Assembly: GCF_030271165.1 (NCBI RefSeq)
Contig: NZ_JASSZH010000005.1
Coordinates: forward strand, 62,001-126,000
Source: Psychromicrobium xiongbiense
GTDB taxonomy: Bacteria; Actinomycetota; Actinomycetes; Actinomycetales; Micrococcaceae
DNA length: 64,000 nucleotides
Direction of reading: 5' to 3'
The notes under the pieces are model-generated. The model did not search any database, was not told where the DNA came from, and was given only the letters and a program-made list of their open reading frames with translations. The translations under genes were made by a program, and so were the position numbers. Positions 1 through 8,705 of the stretch are shown here, piece after piece. Every line of letters begins with the position of its first letter. Position 1 is the first letter of the stretch.

Positions 1-399
1 CATGAGGCGCAGGCCCAGGCTGTGGTGGAGGCGATTCTGGCCGTGGACCCGGGGTTGCCGCTGGTCGTCCTGCCGAATTCTGCGGTGGAGCGACTCGGCC
101 GTAGCGCCGGGCTCCGCACGGTCAGGGAGGCCTTTGCCGACCGCGCATACCGCGCTGATGGCACCCTGGTGCCGCGCAGCGAACCCGGTGCTGTGCTGCA
201 CGAGGCGCGAGCCGTGGAGCAGGGGCTGCGGATTGCCCGGGACGGGGTGGTGGAGGCTGTTGATGGCAGCCTGGTGCCGGTCGAGGCAGAGAGCATCTGC
301 ATTCATGGAGATTCGCCGGATGCCGTGGCGATGGCGGCTGCGCTCCGCCGGGCGCTCGAAGCGGCCGGTATCACTGTCCGCAGTTTTGTCTCGCCATGA
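1..399 (+). CDS. pxpA: 5-oxoprolinase subunit A (LamB/YcsF family), 3' part
   Basis: The reading frame is open from the first base, so the N-terminus lies outside the window and about 130 C-terminal residues are seen. The segment carries the late LamB/YcsF signatures: E-x-FADRAYRADGTLVPRSE, then GAVLH and ICIHGDSPDA. PxpA works with PxpB and PxpC in ATP-dependent opening of 5-oxoproline to glutamate in the cytosol. The stop overlaps the start of pxpBC (positions 396-399), which suggests translational coupling. The family assignment is secure. The substrate is taken from the family and from the pxpBC neighbour. Confidence 0.9.
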   Translation, partial: HEAQAQAVVEAILAVDPGLPLVVLPNSAVERLGRSAGLRTVREAFADRAYRADGTLVPRSEPGAVLHEARAVEQGLRIARDGVVEAVDGSLVPVEAESICIHGDSPDAVAMAAALRRALEAAGITVRSFVSP

Positions 400-2144
400 C
401 GGACACACCTGATCAGAAGGGCGCCGGTGCGCTGGTCAGTATCCGTGCAGCCGGTGACCATGCTCTCCTGGTGGAACTGTCCTCGTTGAAGGCCGTACTG
501 AGCCTTCAGGCACAGCTCCAGGAGGCGCCGCAGCAGGGGCAGCGCGATGTGGTCGCGGCAGCTCAGACCGTGCTGATCACCGCGGATTCCCCGGAATCGT
601 TGCCCTCTCTGTTGACCGCGCTACGCACGATGGACCTCTCCTCACCGCCAGAGGCGCGCGGTGGATCGGTTCTGGTGCCGGTGGTGTATGACGGTGAAGA
701 CCTGGACGAGGTGAGCGATCTCCTCGGCCTGGCGCGCGAGGCGGTGATTGCAGCGCACACCGGTCAGATCTGGACGGCGGCGTTCATCGGATTTGCTCCG
801 GGGTTCGCTTATCTGCGCGGTGAGGATGACCGGCTGGAGGTTCCTCGTCACGCCACCTCCCGGACTGCGGTGCCGGCTGGCTCGGTGGCCCTGGGCGGCC
901 AGTATTCTGCGATTTATCCCCGGCAATCGCCCGGAGGGTGGCAACTGATCGGCCGCAGCGACGCTGTGCTGTGGGATCTGGACCGGGAGCAGCCCGCGCT
1001 GATTCGCCCGGGTGATACGGTGCGATTTGAGGCAGTACGGGCTCAGGCTGCGCTCCGCCGGGAGGGCGCGGGGGTGGGGCTCGATGCCGTCCGCGCCACG
1101 GCGGAAACTGACGTACCTGCCACCGGGCTGCTGGTGCGTGGTACCGGGCTGCAGAGCACGATTCAGGATCTGGGTCGACCCGGTATCGCAGCCCTGGGCG
1201 TCAGCGCCGCAGGCGCCATGGACCGAGCATCGCTCCGCCAGGCCAATCGGGTGGTGGGTAATGCCGAGGACGCGGCAGGTGTGGAGGTCCTCAATGGCGG
1301 ACTGGTACTGGAAGCGTTGAGCGATCAGGTGCTGGCTGTGGCCGGTGCGCCGGTTCCGCTGACCATCACGGGAGAGCCTGCCGATTCGCTTGGACTGGGC
1401 CGTGCTTCAGCTGCTCCGCGCCCCTTTACTCCGCGCACTCCGAATGTCGCAGCACCCTTTGCGCTGTTGGCGGGGGAGCGTCTGACACTGGGCCAGCCGA
1501 CCTCTGGTCTGCGCAGCTATCTGGCCGTCCGTGGCGGACTCGGCGGGCCAGCCGTCCTGGGCAGTCGCTCCACCGACACCATGTCCGGCATCGGACCTCA
1601 GATCCTGGCTGTAGGCAGCCAGTTGGAGGTTCTGCCCATCGTGTCGGGCCAGAGTGTGGGTTTTCCCGAGGTGCCGCTCCGGGGCACGCCTGGCTCGCAG
1701 ATCGTGACTCTGAGGGTGGTCCCGGGCCCGCGGGAGGACTGGTTCAGTGGCCGGGCCTGGCAGGACTTACTGGAGCAGGACTGGACCGTCACCCCGCAGT
1801 CCAATCGCATCGGTATTCGGTTGTCGGGGCGTCCACTGGAGCGCATACGCCCGGGGGAGTTGGCCAGTGAGGGTACGGTGCGCGGAGCTCTGCAGGTCTC
1901 GCCGTCTGGCCAGCCCACGCTGTTTCTTGCCGACCATCCGGTGACGGGAGGCTATCCCGTGATTGCCGTGGTGGTGGAGGCGGATCTCGACCGGGCGGCC
2001 CAGCTCCGCCCCGGCGAATCGATCCGTTTTGTGCCGGTTGCGGCACCCGTGGAGTTCAAGCCCTCCGATGTCGGCTTGATCGACGTCAGCACCCGTACCG
2101 TTAAGCACAGCCGAGGAAGTCACCATGACCACAACTTTGCATAA
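396..2144 (+). CDS. pxpBC: fused 5-oxoprolinase subunits B and C (allophanate hydrolase subunit 1/2-like)
   Basis: This 582-residue protein has two domains. Residues about 10-225 are PxpB/KipI-like, with the motif GFAPGFAYL and the later [12 protein letters not shown]. Residues about 240-560 are PxpC/KipA-like and begin at [13 protein letters not shown], with [17 protein letters not shown] following. In most bacteria these are two genes; fusion is a known variant in actinobacteria. The enzyme acts with PxpA on 5-oxoproline. The same two domains form the carboxyltransferase part of urea carboxylase, which matters because a biotin carboxylase gene follows with a 20-bp overlap. The ATG start overlaps the pxpA stop. 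Confidence 0.9.
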   Translation: MTDTPDQKGAGALVSIRAAGDHALLVELSSLKAVLSLQAQLQEAPQQGQRDVVAAAQTVLITADSPESLPSLLTALRTMDLSSPPEARGGSVLVPVVYDGEDLDEVSDLLGLAREAVIAAHTGQIWTAAFIGFAPGFAYLRGEDDRLEVPRHATSRTAVPAGSVALGGQYSAIYPRQSPGGWQLIGRSDAVLWDLDREQPALIRPGDTVRFEAVRAQAALRREGAGVGLDAVRATAETDVPATGLLVRGTGLQSTIQDLGRPGIAALGVSAAGAMDRASLRQANRVVGNAEDAAGVEVLNGGLVLEALSDQVLAVAGAPVPLTITGEPADSLGLGRASAAPRPFTPRTPNVAAPFALLAGERLTLGQPTSGLRSYLAVRGGLGGPAVLGSRSTDTMSGIGPQILAVGSQLEVLPIVSGQSVGFPEVPLRGTPGSQIVTLRVVPGPREDWFSGRAWQDLLEQDWTVTPQSNRIGIRLSGRPLERIRPGELASEGTVRGALQVSPSGQPTLFLADHPVTGGYPVIAVVVEADLDRAAQLRPGESIRFVPVAAPVEFKPSDVGLIDVSTRTVKHSRGSHHDHNFA

Positions 2145-3879
2145 GGTACTGATCGCGAACCGTGGTGAGATCGCGGTGCGGGTCGCCCGTGCCTGCGCGG
2201 ATATCGGTGTACAGAGCGTGGCCGTGTATGCGGATCAGGATGCCGAGGCGCTCCACGTCAGTGCGGCGACAGAGGCGTACGCCCTGGGTGGTTCCAGTGC
2301 GGGGGAGACGTATCTCGATCAGCAGAAGATCCTGGAACTGGCCCGCCGCAGTGGGGCCGATGCGGTTCATCCGGGTTACGGATTTCTCTCGGAAAATGCA
2401 GACTTCGCCCAAGCGGTGATGGACGCGGGTCTGATCTGGGTGGGGCCGTCGCCGGAGACCATCCGGCTACTGGGGGACAAAGTCAGTGCCCGGGCAGTGG
2501 CCGTCAGGGCCGGGGCTCCTCTTGCCCCTGGCAGCGACGGGCCGGTGTCCTCGCCCGAGGAGATCCGCGCCTTTGCCCAGGAGCATGGGCTCCCGATCGT
2601 GATTAAAGCGGCTTTCGGCGGTGGCGGGCGTGGCATGAAGGTGGTCCGCCGTCTGGACGAGATTGAGGAAAGCTTCGACTCCGCCGTGCGCGAATCCCTG
2701 GCTGCTTTTGGCCGGGAGGAGTGTTTTGTTGAGAAATTCCTGGACCGACCGCGTCACGTGGAAGCGCAGGTGCTGGCCGATGCACATGGCGGGATCGTGG
2801 TGGTGGGGACACGCGACTGCTCGCTTCAGCGCCGTCACCAGAAGCTGGTCGAGGAAGCCCCGGCCCCGTTTCTCAGCCCGGAACAGCGGCGGCGGGTTCA
2901 CGCTTCGGCGAAGGCCATCTGTCGGGAGGCTGGGTATGTCGGTGTCGGGACGGTGGAGTATCTGCTGGATGCCTCCGGAACCCTCAGTTTTCTGGAGGTC
3001 AATACCCGTCTTCAAGTGGAGCACCCAGTCACGGAGGAGACGTCCGGGCTGGATCTGGTGGTGGCGCAACTGCTGGTGGCCGCGGGGGAGCCGCTGGCTG
3101 TGACGGAGGATCCCAAGCCGAGGGGGCATTCCCTGGAGTTCCGGATCAACGCGGAGGATCCGGGCCGCGGTTTCCTTCCGTCACCTGGGGTCGTCACGGT
3201 TTTTGAGGCGCCGTCCGGGCCGGGAGTCCGAGTGGATTCCGGAGTGCGTTCCGGATCGCTGGTTCCTGGGCAGTTCGATTCGCTGATGGCCAAACTGGTG
3301 GTGACCGGGGCGGACCGGCAACAGGCCATCCGACGCGCGCGGCGGGCGCTGCGGGAATTCCGGATCCAGGGGGTGGCGAGTGTTCTGCCGTTCCACCGTG
3401 CCGTGCTGGAGCAGGCTGATTTCTGCGCGGAAGACCGGCTGGATGTCTACACCACGTGGATCGAGTCGGAGCCCGCTATGGGGCCTGAGAAGTTTGCCGC
3501 TGATCCGGAGTTCAGCCCGGTGGCGCCGGAGATCGGGCGCCATACGTTGAACATTGAGGTAGACGGCAAGCGCGTGGTGCTGGGGCTGCCGGAGGACCTG
3601 CTTCAGGGCTGGGGCGGTAGCGGATTGCGCGAACCTGGACTGCAGGACAAGGCGCACGATGCCGACGATGCCGCCATCCGGGCCAGTATGGCGGGGACGG
3701 TGGTGAAGTGGCTGGTGGACAGCGGGGCGAGGGTGGCGGCGGGCGAACCGCTTCTGGTGGTGGAGGCGATGAAAATGGAGACCACCGTGAACGCGCCCCG
3801 GGCTGGCGTGCTGGGCGAGCAACTGGTGCAGGCCGGGGCGACGGTGAACGCGGGGGAGGTCCTGGCCACCCTGCGGTGA
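2125..3879 (+). CDS. biotin carboxylase fused to biotin carboxyl carrier domain
   Basis: The product has 584 residues. Residues 1-450 form a biotin carboxylase: N-terminal [27 protein letters not shown], the ATP-grasp loop [13 protein letters not shown], and [17 protein letters not shown] linker of about 60 residues follows, then a biotinyl domain (about 510-584) with EAMKM, the biotinylated lysine being Lys550. It charges biotin with bicarbonate using ATP. No carboxyltransferase of the acyl-CoA type is nearby; the only candidate partner is PxpBC upstream, whose frame it overlaps by 20 bp. It could serve a general acyl-CoA carboxylase, or form a split urea-carboxylase-like complex with PxpBC. 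The domain call is certain, the substrate is not. Confidence 0.92.
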   Translation: MTTTLHKVLIANRGEIAVRVARACADIGVQSVAVYADQDAEALHVSAATEAYALGGSSAGETYLDQQKILELARRSGADAVHPGYGFLSENADFAQAVMDAGLIWVGPSPETIRLLGDKVSARAVAVRAGAPLAPGSDGPVSSPEEIRAFAQEHGLPIVIKAAFGGGGRGMKVVRRLDEIEESFDSAVRESLAAFGREECFVEKFLDRPRHVEAQVLADAHGGIVVVGTRDCSLQRRHQKLVEEAPAPFLSPEQRRRVHASAKAICREAGYVGVGTVEYLLDASGTLSFLEVNTRLQVEHPVTEETSGLDLVVAQLLVAAGEPLAVTEDPKPRGHSLEFRINAEDPGRGFLPSPGVVTVFEAPSGPGVRVDSGVRSGSLVPGQFDSLMAKLVVTGADRQQAIRRARRALREFRIQGVASVLPFHRAVLEQADFCAEDRLDVYTTWIESEPAMGPEKFAADPEFSPVAPEIGRHTLNIEVDGKRVVLGLPEDLLQGWGGSGLREPGLQDKAHDADDAAIRASMAGTVVKWLVDSGARVAAGEPLLVVEAMKMETTVNAPRAGVLGEQLVQAGATVNAGEVLATLR

Positions 3880-3997
3880 GGCGACCTGGCAACTTATCCA
3901 CATTTCTGTGTGAGGGCTGTCATTTTGCTCTGATGTGACCGTAGGGTGGACTCAGCCCAGTTGACCATCCAATGGGCTAACCCGGAAGGTGGCCCCG

Positions 3998-4705
3998 ATG
4001 GCAGGAACGCAACGACGTACCGCGAAGCGTGATGTGGCGAGGAAACGTTCGATGACGGCTGGTTCCCGGCAGCGCGCAGGCGCCGTGGTGGCACTGATGG
4101 TGGTCCTGGGTTTGCTAGCCGGATGCTCTGGCGGATCCGAACCCGCAACGTCATCACCGGCCTCGGCGCCGGTGTCCTCCACTGCTTCTCCATCAGCTTC
4201 GACAACAGCGACCACCACCGTAGCCGCAGCACCCTACAAACCAGCAGACCAAAACGGTCCGGCGCAGAACGTGCCGAAGCCGGTGAAGCCTGCTCTGGCG
4301 GATGAGTTCTCCGCCGAAGGCCTCAAAGCCTTCGCGAAGTACTGGTACGACGCATATAACTACGGGACGGCAACCGGCGACACTTCTCTGGCGGAGGCGA
4401 TCACGTCCGGAACGTGTATCTACTGCCAGGGGCAGTTCACGGACATCAAGGCTTGGTATCAGGCTAAGAATTGGGTGATGGGTGGCGAGCTGACTCCCAC
4501 GACTATTTACATCAAGAATTTTGCGGTTGCGCCCAACGGGTCCTATCAGGCGGTAGTGCAGTTCAACCTGGCGTCAGCGACCCTTCTCAAAGCGGGTGGC
4601 GTCGTAGAGCGTACAGCGCCCGAGAGTACCGCTCTTGGGGGCATATTCAATGCCGCGTATGCCGATCATCGGTGGACGACAAGCGACATCGGAAAAATCG
4701 GATGA
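3998..4705 (+). CDS. DUF6318 family lipoprotein
   Basis: A secreted lipoprotein of about 235 residues. A basic N-region is followed by a hydrophobic stretch ending in the lipobox LLAGC, then a long Ser/Thr/Ala/Pro linker typical of cell-wall-spanning tethers. The folded C-terminal domain contains FAKYWYDAYNYG and two cysteines in SGTCIYCQG, which match the DUF6318 pattern known from Micrococcaceae. The start is unsettled: ATG 3998 has GGAAGG eight bases upstream, and ATG 4052 has GAGGAA seven bases upstream and gives a compact signal peptide. The stop overlaps the next gene as ATGA, so the two form a cassette. Function is unknown. Confidence 0.8.
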   Translation: MAGTQRRTAKRDVARKRSMTAGSRQRAGAVVALMVVLGLLAGCSGGSEPATSSPASAPVSSTASPSASTTATTTVAAAPYKPADQNGPAQNVPKPVKPALADEFSAEGLKAFAKYWYDAYNYGTATGDTSLAEAITSGTCIYCQGQFTDIKAWYQAKNWVMGGELTPTTIYIKNFAVAPNGSYQAVVQFNLASATLLKAGGVVERTAPESTALGGIFNAAYADHRWTTSDIGKIG

Positions 4706-5604
4706 TCAGTCGGCAGCTCTTGAGGGCACTTACCGCTTGCCTACTCGGATTCTTCCTAGTTCTGGTTGGTTCCGGATCCGCGCTCGCGGATGTTCTATGG
4801 GACAGGGAAGGTACCTCCAGCTATCTTCAAGTTCCAGGTACCGGAATGTGGACTAACTCGACTGCCATCAGCCCGACATCAATGTACAGCTACCGGTTTG
4901 ATGTGCTCTGTCAGGCGGATACGCAGAGTAGTGGTGATGCGAATGCGTTCTGCCAGTCCCAGCTGAAGTCGAACTGCACGGCCGGGACCAACGGCACTTA
5001 TGTGCAGTGGTTGAGGACTTTGGCCATGGTTACGCCGCCTGATTGGCAGAAAGTGGGTACCCCGACCTGTGTGTACGACCAGAAACCTCAGGACATTCTG
5101 GAACAGATCGCGGCTCAGATTCAGGCGGAGTTCGCTAAGCAACCCATTAGCGGTGGGACCCTGGTGTCTCAGCCTGGTCCGCACACGATCAAAGGATGGG
5201 ACACCAACTTCACCGTTACTGCTTCGAAGCAAGTGTTCGACCTAACCCTGTTGGGTCAGAAGGTTCACATTGAGGCGACCCCCGTCGCTTACACGTTCAG
5301 TTACGGTGACGGGACCAGTCAAGGACCCCAAGCCAGTCCGGGTTACACCCTCAAAGATGACTATGTGGGTCACACCCCGACACCGACCAGTCACGTGTAC
5401 CAGGACACCCTCGACTACACGGCGAGTGTCTCCACGACGTTCACCGGCACCTACACAGTGAATGGTGGCCCGGTCCTGCCCATCCCTGGGCAGGGACACT
5501 TCGCGACCAATCAGGTCACGTTGATGGTTTGGAAAGCCGTGATCCGCCAAGTCCACGACACCTGCACCCAAAACCCCAAGTCCTGGGGCTGCCCCGGAAC
5601 CTAA
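4702..5604 (+). CDS. secreted PKD-domain-like protein
   Basis: This 300-residue protein starts at the ATG that overlaps the stop of the DUF6318 gene (ATGA). A classical signal peptide comes first, basic MISRQLLR then a hydrophobic core ending ALADV. The mature part holds several cysteines and a PKD-like segment near residues 190-260, with YTFSYGDGTSQGP and a later TPTSHVYQDTLDYTASVSTT. It ends with the cysteine pair in CTQNPKSWGCPGT. DUF6318/PKD pairs recur in Arthrobacter relatives; their job is not known, but surface exposure or adhesion is a reasonable guess. A decayed copy of its last 70 codons lies just downstream. Confidence 0.75.
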   Translation: MISRQLLRALTACLLGFFLVLVGSGSALADVLWDREGTSSYLQVPGTGMWTNSTAISPTSMYSYRFDVLCQADTQSSGDANAFCQSQLKSNCTAGTNGTYVQWLRTLAMVTPPDWQKVGTPTCVYDQKPQDILEQIAAQIQAEFAKQPISGGTLVSQPGPHTIKGWDTNFTVTASKQVFDLTLLGQKVHIEATPVAYTFSYGDGTSQGPQASPGYTLKDDYVGHTPTPTSHVYQDTLDYTASVSTTFTGTYTVNGGPVLPIPGQGHFATNQVTLMVWKAVIRQVHDTCTQNPKSWGCPGT

Positions 5605-5621
5605 ACCCGGCCCTCGCGCGA

Positions 5622-5646
5622 TGCGGGCGACGGGAATCGAACCCGC
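5622..5646 (-). other. 3' relic of a tRNA gene (T-arm plus acceptor strand)
   Basis: Read on the minus strand, the segment gives a perfect tRNA T-arm, GCGGG-TTCGATT-CCCGT, followed by an acceptor 3' strand CGCCCGC and discriminator A. The T-arm is identical to that of the intact tRNA-Gly(UCC) at 29437-29507. No matching 5' acceptor, D-arm or anticodon arm is found in the adjoining bases, so it is not a functional tRNA. Such 3' ends are typical attachment-site remnants of integrated elements. The hypothetical reading MRATGIEPA is the usual false translation of an antisense tRNA end. Confidence 0.7.
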
Positions 5647-5710
5647 ATATCGAACGCCGTACTACCATCCGCTTCCAGAACCATCAGCCACCGACATTGC
5701 TCGCAGCCTG

Positions 5711-5929
5711 CAGGCACCGACTGTCCACTTCCGCACAGTGCCTTGCGACTATGCGGAAGTGCTCACTGGGTGCGCAAAGCGCCGCGGCGAGGGCAGCCCA
5801 GTTCTGCCGATACCTGGGCAATGACACTTCGCCATCAACCAGCTGTAGACCACGGTGTGAAAAGTCGCTATGCGCCAGATCCAGGACATTTGCATCCAAC
5901 ACCCAAAACCTCGGGCTGCCGGAACTTAA
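5711..5929 (+). pseudogene. decayed 3' fragment of a second PKD-protein gene
   Basis: The bases resemble the end of the PKD gene (about 5385-5604). In frame the relic reads PTVHFRTVPCDYAEV, comparable to PTSHVYQDTLDYTASV in the intact copy, and then PVLPIPGQ, identical to it. After that come in-frame stops (PVLPIPGQ-stop, then two more), while the downstream bases still track the intact gene to a matching final GGA-ACT-TAA (intact GGA-ACC-TAA). The N-terminal three quarters are gone. The tRNA relic lies between the intact and decayed copies, suggesting repeated insertion of this cassette. Confidence 0.75.
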
Positions 5930-5955
5930 ACTCAGTTTGTCACCGGTCTCTGGAC

Positions 5956-6648
5956 TCAGGACCGCACCGCAGCCGTGTCTCCTACGGCCTTTACCAGTTG
6001 TTCCTCGGCCTGGCTGAGGTACTCTGTCAGGTACTCGGCAGCCTCACCCCTCTGGCCTGCGGCGAGTAGGTCCACAATGCGCTCATTACCCTCGACATAG
6101 GGCGCGTGAAAACGTGGATCCCAGCCCATGGCAGCGAATACCAGGCGCATTTCCGCCAGTACCTGCTCCATCAGAGCGTCCAGCCGGTTGCTGCCCGAAC
6201 TGGCCATCACCGCCCGGTGAAACTCCTGATTGGCACTGGCCATACCTGGCACATCTCCCACCGTCACGGCAGCCCGCCCCTTGCCGACAATCGCGGTGAG
6301 GTGATCAACATCGATCTGGGGCGCCCAGAGGATTGAGGCCGGTTCCAGCAGTTTACGGACCCGGTAAATTTCGCGGACGTCATCGGCCGTGGGATGGGCG
6401 ACGAACACTCCACGGTTCGGAATCCTGTTCACGACGCGTTCAGCGTTCAGGGTGACGAACGCCTCGCGCAGCGTGTTCCGCGAGACGCCCAGAGCCTCGC
6501 GGAACGCCTCCTCGGGCAGCTTGGTTCCGGGCGTCAGCTCGCCGTTGGCAATTCGTTGCCGGAGCGCAGCGGCCACCCATTGGGCCGTCTCCGCATGCAT
6601 GGCGCGGGCCTCGCGCCTTAGGCCGGCCAGGACAGCATCAGAAGTCAC
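5956..6648 (-). CDS. GntR family regulator, FadR/FCD subfamily
   Basis: A 230-residue regulator. A winged helix occupies residues about 20-90, with recognition segment FREALGVSRNTLREAF and wing NRIPNRGVFVAHPT. An all-helical FCD ligand domain follows (about 95-220), containing NQEFHRAVMASSGSNRL. The usual Asp before FH and the later His of the FCD metal site look replaced (Asn, and GNERIVD). The GTG start lies 21 bases after the DUF2891 stop, so it is the last gene of the DUF969-DUF979-DUF2891 operon. It is the likely owner of the two palindromes at 9503-9536. The effector may be 5-oxoproline or a related compound (inference). Confidence 0.88.
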   Translation of the reverse strand: MTSDAVLAGLRREARAMHAETAQWVAAALRQRIANGELTPGTKLPEEAFREALGVSRNTLREAFVTLNAERVVNRIPNRGVFVAHPTADDVREIYRVRKLLEPASILWAPQIDVDHLTAIVGKGRAAVTVGDVPGMASANQEFHRAVMASSGSNRLDALMEQVLAEMRLVFAAMGWDPRFHAPYVEGNERIVDLLAAGQRGEAAEYLTEYLSQAEEQLVKAVGDTAAVRS

Positions 6649-6669
6649 TGCCCCACCCTACTCGTTTCC

Positions 6670-7725
6670 TCAGGAAACCCGTCGGTGGGCGCACTCCAGG
6701 GCATCCCAGGCGAAGCTGGCCAGCCAGTGGGTGGACATGAAGTCGCCACTGTCCAGACCGTGCATTCCGGCCTGGAAGAGAGGGCCGATGGCGCCCTCCA
6801 GCACTGGGCGCAAGCCGTCGCCATCGGCCGCGTTCCCGGCTGGTAGCGCCGCGCTCACGCGGATCAGCTGCCCGGCGCGGGTGAGGTTCAGGCCATGCAG
6901 GTGGACCATATGGCCATCTGTCTCGTCAACCACGCCTACCGTGGCGAGCATCCGCGAGGCGGCGTCCAGTCCGGGGAAGAATGCTTCCAGCCAGGCGGCG
7001 AACTGATCTGCGGGCAGCACACGCTGCATAAGATCCGCTTCGCTCAGGCCAGCAGAGAGAAAGTCCTGACCGCTGAGCTCCCATTCGGTGGCCCAGGCCC
7101 GGTCCGCGGCAAACCAGCGCAGGGCGGCCTGCTCGCAGGATACGGCGGCCTCGGAGCGACCCAGAGCTCGGAACGCGGTCACCAGATAAGCCAGCCCGAA
7201 GGCCGAATTGGAATGAAGGCCGTGCCGGACCGGATGATCCACCGTGGCGGTCCAGGCCTGAACCAGAGAGGCCACTGTGTCAACGCATCCGCTCAGATTC
7301 TGTCCCCATTCCTGCAGCTGCGGGTCCTGCGCCTCGTGGCAGGTGGCGGCCAGCCGCATGAGCCAGGCCCAGCCATAGGGGCGTTCCCAGGAGGGGCGAG
7401 CCACGAGGTATTCCGCCTCCACGGCGAGCTTTGCGGCGGTGAGGTTGTTGCCCAGTGCAGCACGGAGCGACTGTTCGGTGGGCGCGGTCAGAACGGCCTC
7501 GCCACGATGAACAGCCTCCAGAACGCTGGCCCCCAACCAGTGCATATGCACGCAGGAATGCCAGTCGAAGGAGGTGTGGAAAGCCGGGTGAAGCTCCGCA
7601 GGCGTGTGGAGATCATCCGCAGACCGCTCCACATGGTGTGAGGAGTGCGGGTAGTCACGGCCAAGATTGTCCAGGACTACCTCGGCGCAATGCTGGGCGG
7701 CGTCGGGAAACAGGAGGTCTGCCAT
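6670..7725 (-). CDS. DUF2891 family protein
   Basis: This 351-residue soluble protein has no signal peptide. Its N-terminus, CAEVVLDNLGRDYPHSSHHV followed shortly by HPAFHTSFDWHSCVHMHWLG, is the hallmark of DUF2891, and the many His and Trp residues there suggest an active cleft. DUF2891 proteins have no established reaction; the fold is expected to be an alpha/alpha-type barrel. AAAGG precedes the ATG. The gene starts 11 bases after the DUF979 stop and is followed by the GntR gene, so it is co-transcribed with the permease pair. A role in processing the imported compound is inferred from this position only. Confidence 0.85.
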   Translation of the reverse strand: MADLLFPDAAQHCAEVVLDNLGRDYPHSSHHVERSADDLHTPAELHPAFHTSFDWHSCVHMHWLGASVLEAVHRGEAVLTAPTEQSLRAALGNNLTAAKLAVEAEYLVARPSWERPYGWAWLMRLAATCHEAQDPQLQEWGQNLSGCVDTVASLVQAWTATVDHPVRHGLHSNSAFGLAYLVTAFRALGRSEAAVSCEQAALRWFAADRAWATEWELSGQDFLSAGLSEADLMQRVLPADQFAAWLEAFFPGLDAASRMLATVGVVDETDGHMVHLHGLNLTRAGQLIRVSAALPAGNAADGDGLRPVLEGAIGPLFQAGMHGLDSGDFMSTHWLASFAWDALECAHRRVS

Positions 7726-7736
7726 AGAGGGCCTTT

Positions 7737-8705
7737 CTAAAATGCCAGGAAGTACATGAGGGCCACATTGACTACCAGAAGCGGTAGCGCTGTGCCGATC
7801 TGAGCCGCGATCACGCCATAGCGGTTCTTCATCTCCAGCAGTGCCGCTGGGACTAGATTGAAGTTCGCCGCCATTGGGGTGCAGAGGGTTCCGCAGAATC
7901 CGGCCAGCATGCCGATGGCGAACACGACGGACGGATTGCCATGGAATTGCTGGACCAGGACAGGCCAGCCGATGGCGGCTGTCATGATCGGGAACGCAGC
8001 GAATCCGTTACCCATCAGCACCGTGAAGACGAAAAGACCGATGCAGTAGACGATGACGGCTGCCAGCAGCGACCCTTTGGGCATCAAAGCTTCGGTGAGG
8101 TGCCCCACGGCGGTACCGACTCCGGCGGTGGTGAACAGGATTCCCAGGGTGGAGAGCATCTGGGGCAGCAGCGCCGCCCAGCCGATGGACTCCAGAATCC
8201 TGCGGCTCTCCAGCACCGGAGTGAGCTTGTTTTTCGGCTTGAGGATGACGACGGCGACCACAGCCGCGATGATCGCAGAGATGGTCAGTGCCACCAGGGT
8301 GGTGTTCTTGGGGTCCAGCAGTGGTTTTCCACCGATTGCGAGCACCGGGGCGGCGAGCACCAGAGCCACGGTCAGTACGGGTAACAGCAAGGCGGGGATG
8401 AAGAGTTTATTGCCAAAGCGGGCCGCATAAGCCACTCGCTCGGCAGGTGTGGAGGACCTGGCTTTTCCATCCGAGAGTTGTCCGCTGGCGGCCAGGGCCA
8501 CCAGAAGCAGAACAGCAACTCCGAGGATCCATGCCGGAGCCTTTCCTGCCTGGACCCAGGTTCCGTAGAAGAAACAGAGACCCAACAGACCCCAGAAGGC
8601 TGCGCTGCCGAGGCGATGCCGGTGGTTGGCGTCGCGGGCGATCAGGGTCGCCCAGGCGATGAACAGGATTCCGATGAACCAGTAGACGGCTTCGACGTTG
8701 ATCAC
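7737..8705 (-). CDS. DUF979 family membrane protein (permease partner)
   Basis: A 322-residue polytopic membrane protein with about eight to nine hydrophobic helices. It opens with a transmembrane segment (VYWFIGILFIAWATLIARD). DUF979 proteins occur almost always with DUF969 and are commonly found beside pxpABC, where the pair is proposed to import 5-oxoproline. Late in the chain LAGFCGTLCTPMAANFN resembles a re-entrant or substrate loop of dicarboxylate-type carriers. The GTG start overlaps the DUF969 stop (GTGA), indicating coupled translation of the two subunits. Confidence 0.87.
   Translation of the reverse strand: MINVEAVYWFIGILFIAWATLIARDANHRHRLGSAAFWGLLGLCFFYGTWVQAGKAPAWILGVAVLLLVALAASGQLSDGKARSSTPAERVAYAARFGNKLFIPALLLPVLTVALVLAAPVLAIGGKPLLDPKNTTLVALTISAIIAAVVAVVILKPKNKLTPVLESRRILESIGWAALLPQMLSTLGILFTTAGVGTAVGHLTEALMPKGSLLAAVIVYCIGLFVFTVLMGNGFAAFPIMTAAIGWPVLVQQFHGNPSVVFAIGMLAGFCGTLCTPMAANFNLVPAALLEMKNRYGVIAAQIGTALPLLVVNVALMYFLAF

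Noticed and set aside
3894..3902. TTATCCACA (and TTGTCCACA at 39049-39057), consensus DnaA boxes
   Set aside because: Single boxes far apart, with no AT-rich unwinding region, no box cluster and no dnaA/dnaN genes; not an origin.
5529..6017. Overlapping open frames of 67-162 codons between the PKD gene and gntR
   Set aside because: They are readings across the tRNA relic and the decayed PKD copy, not genes.
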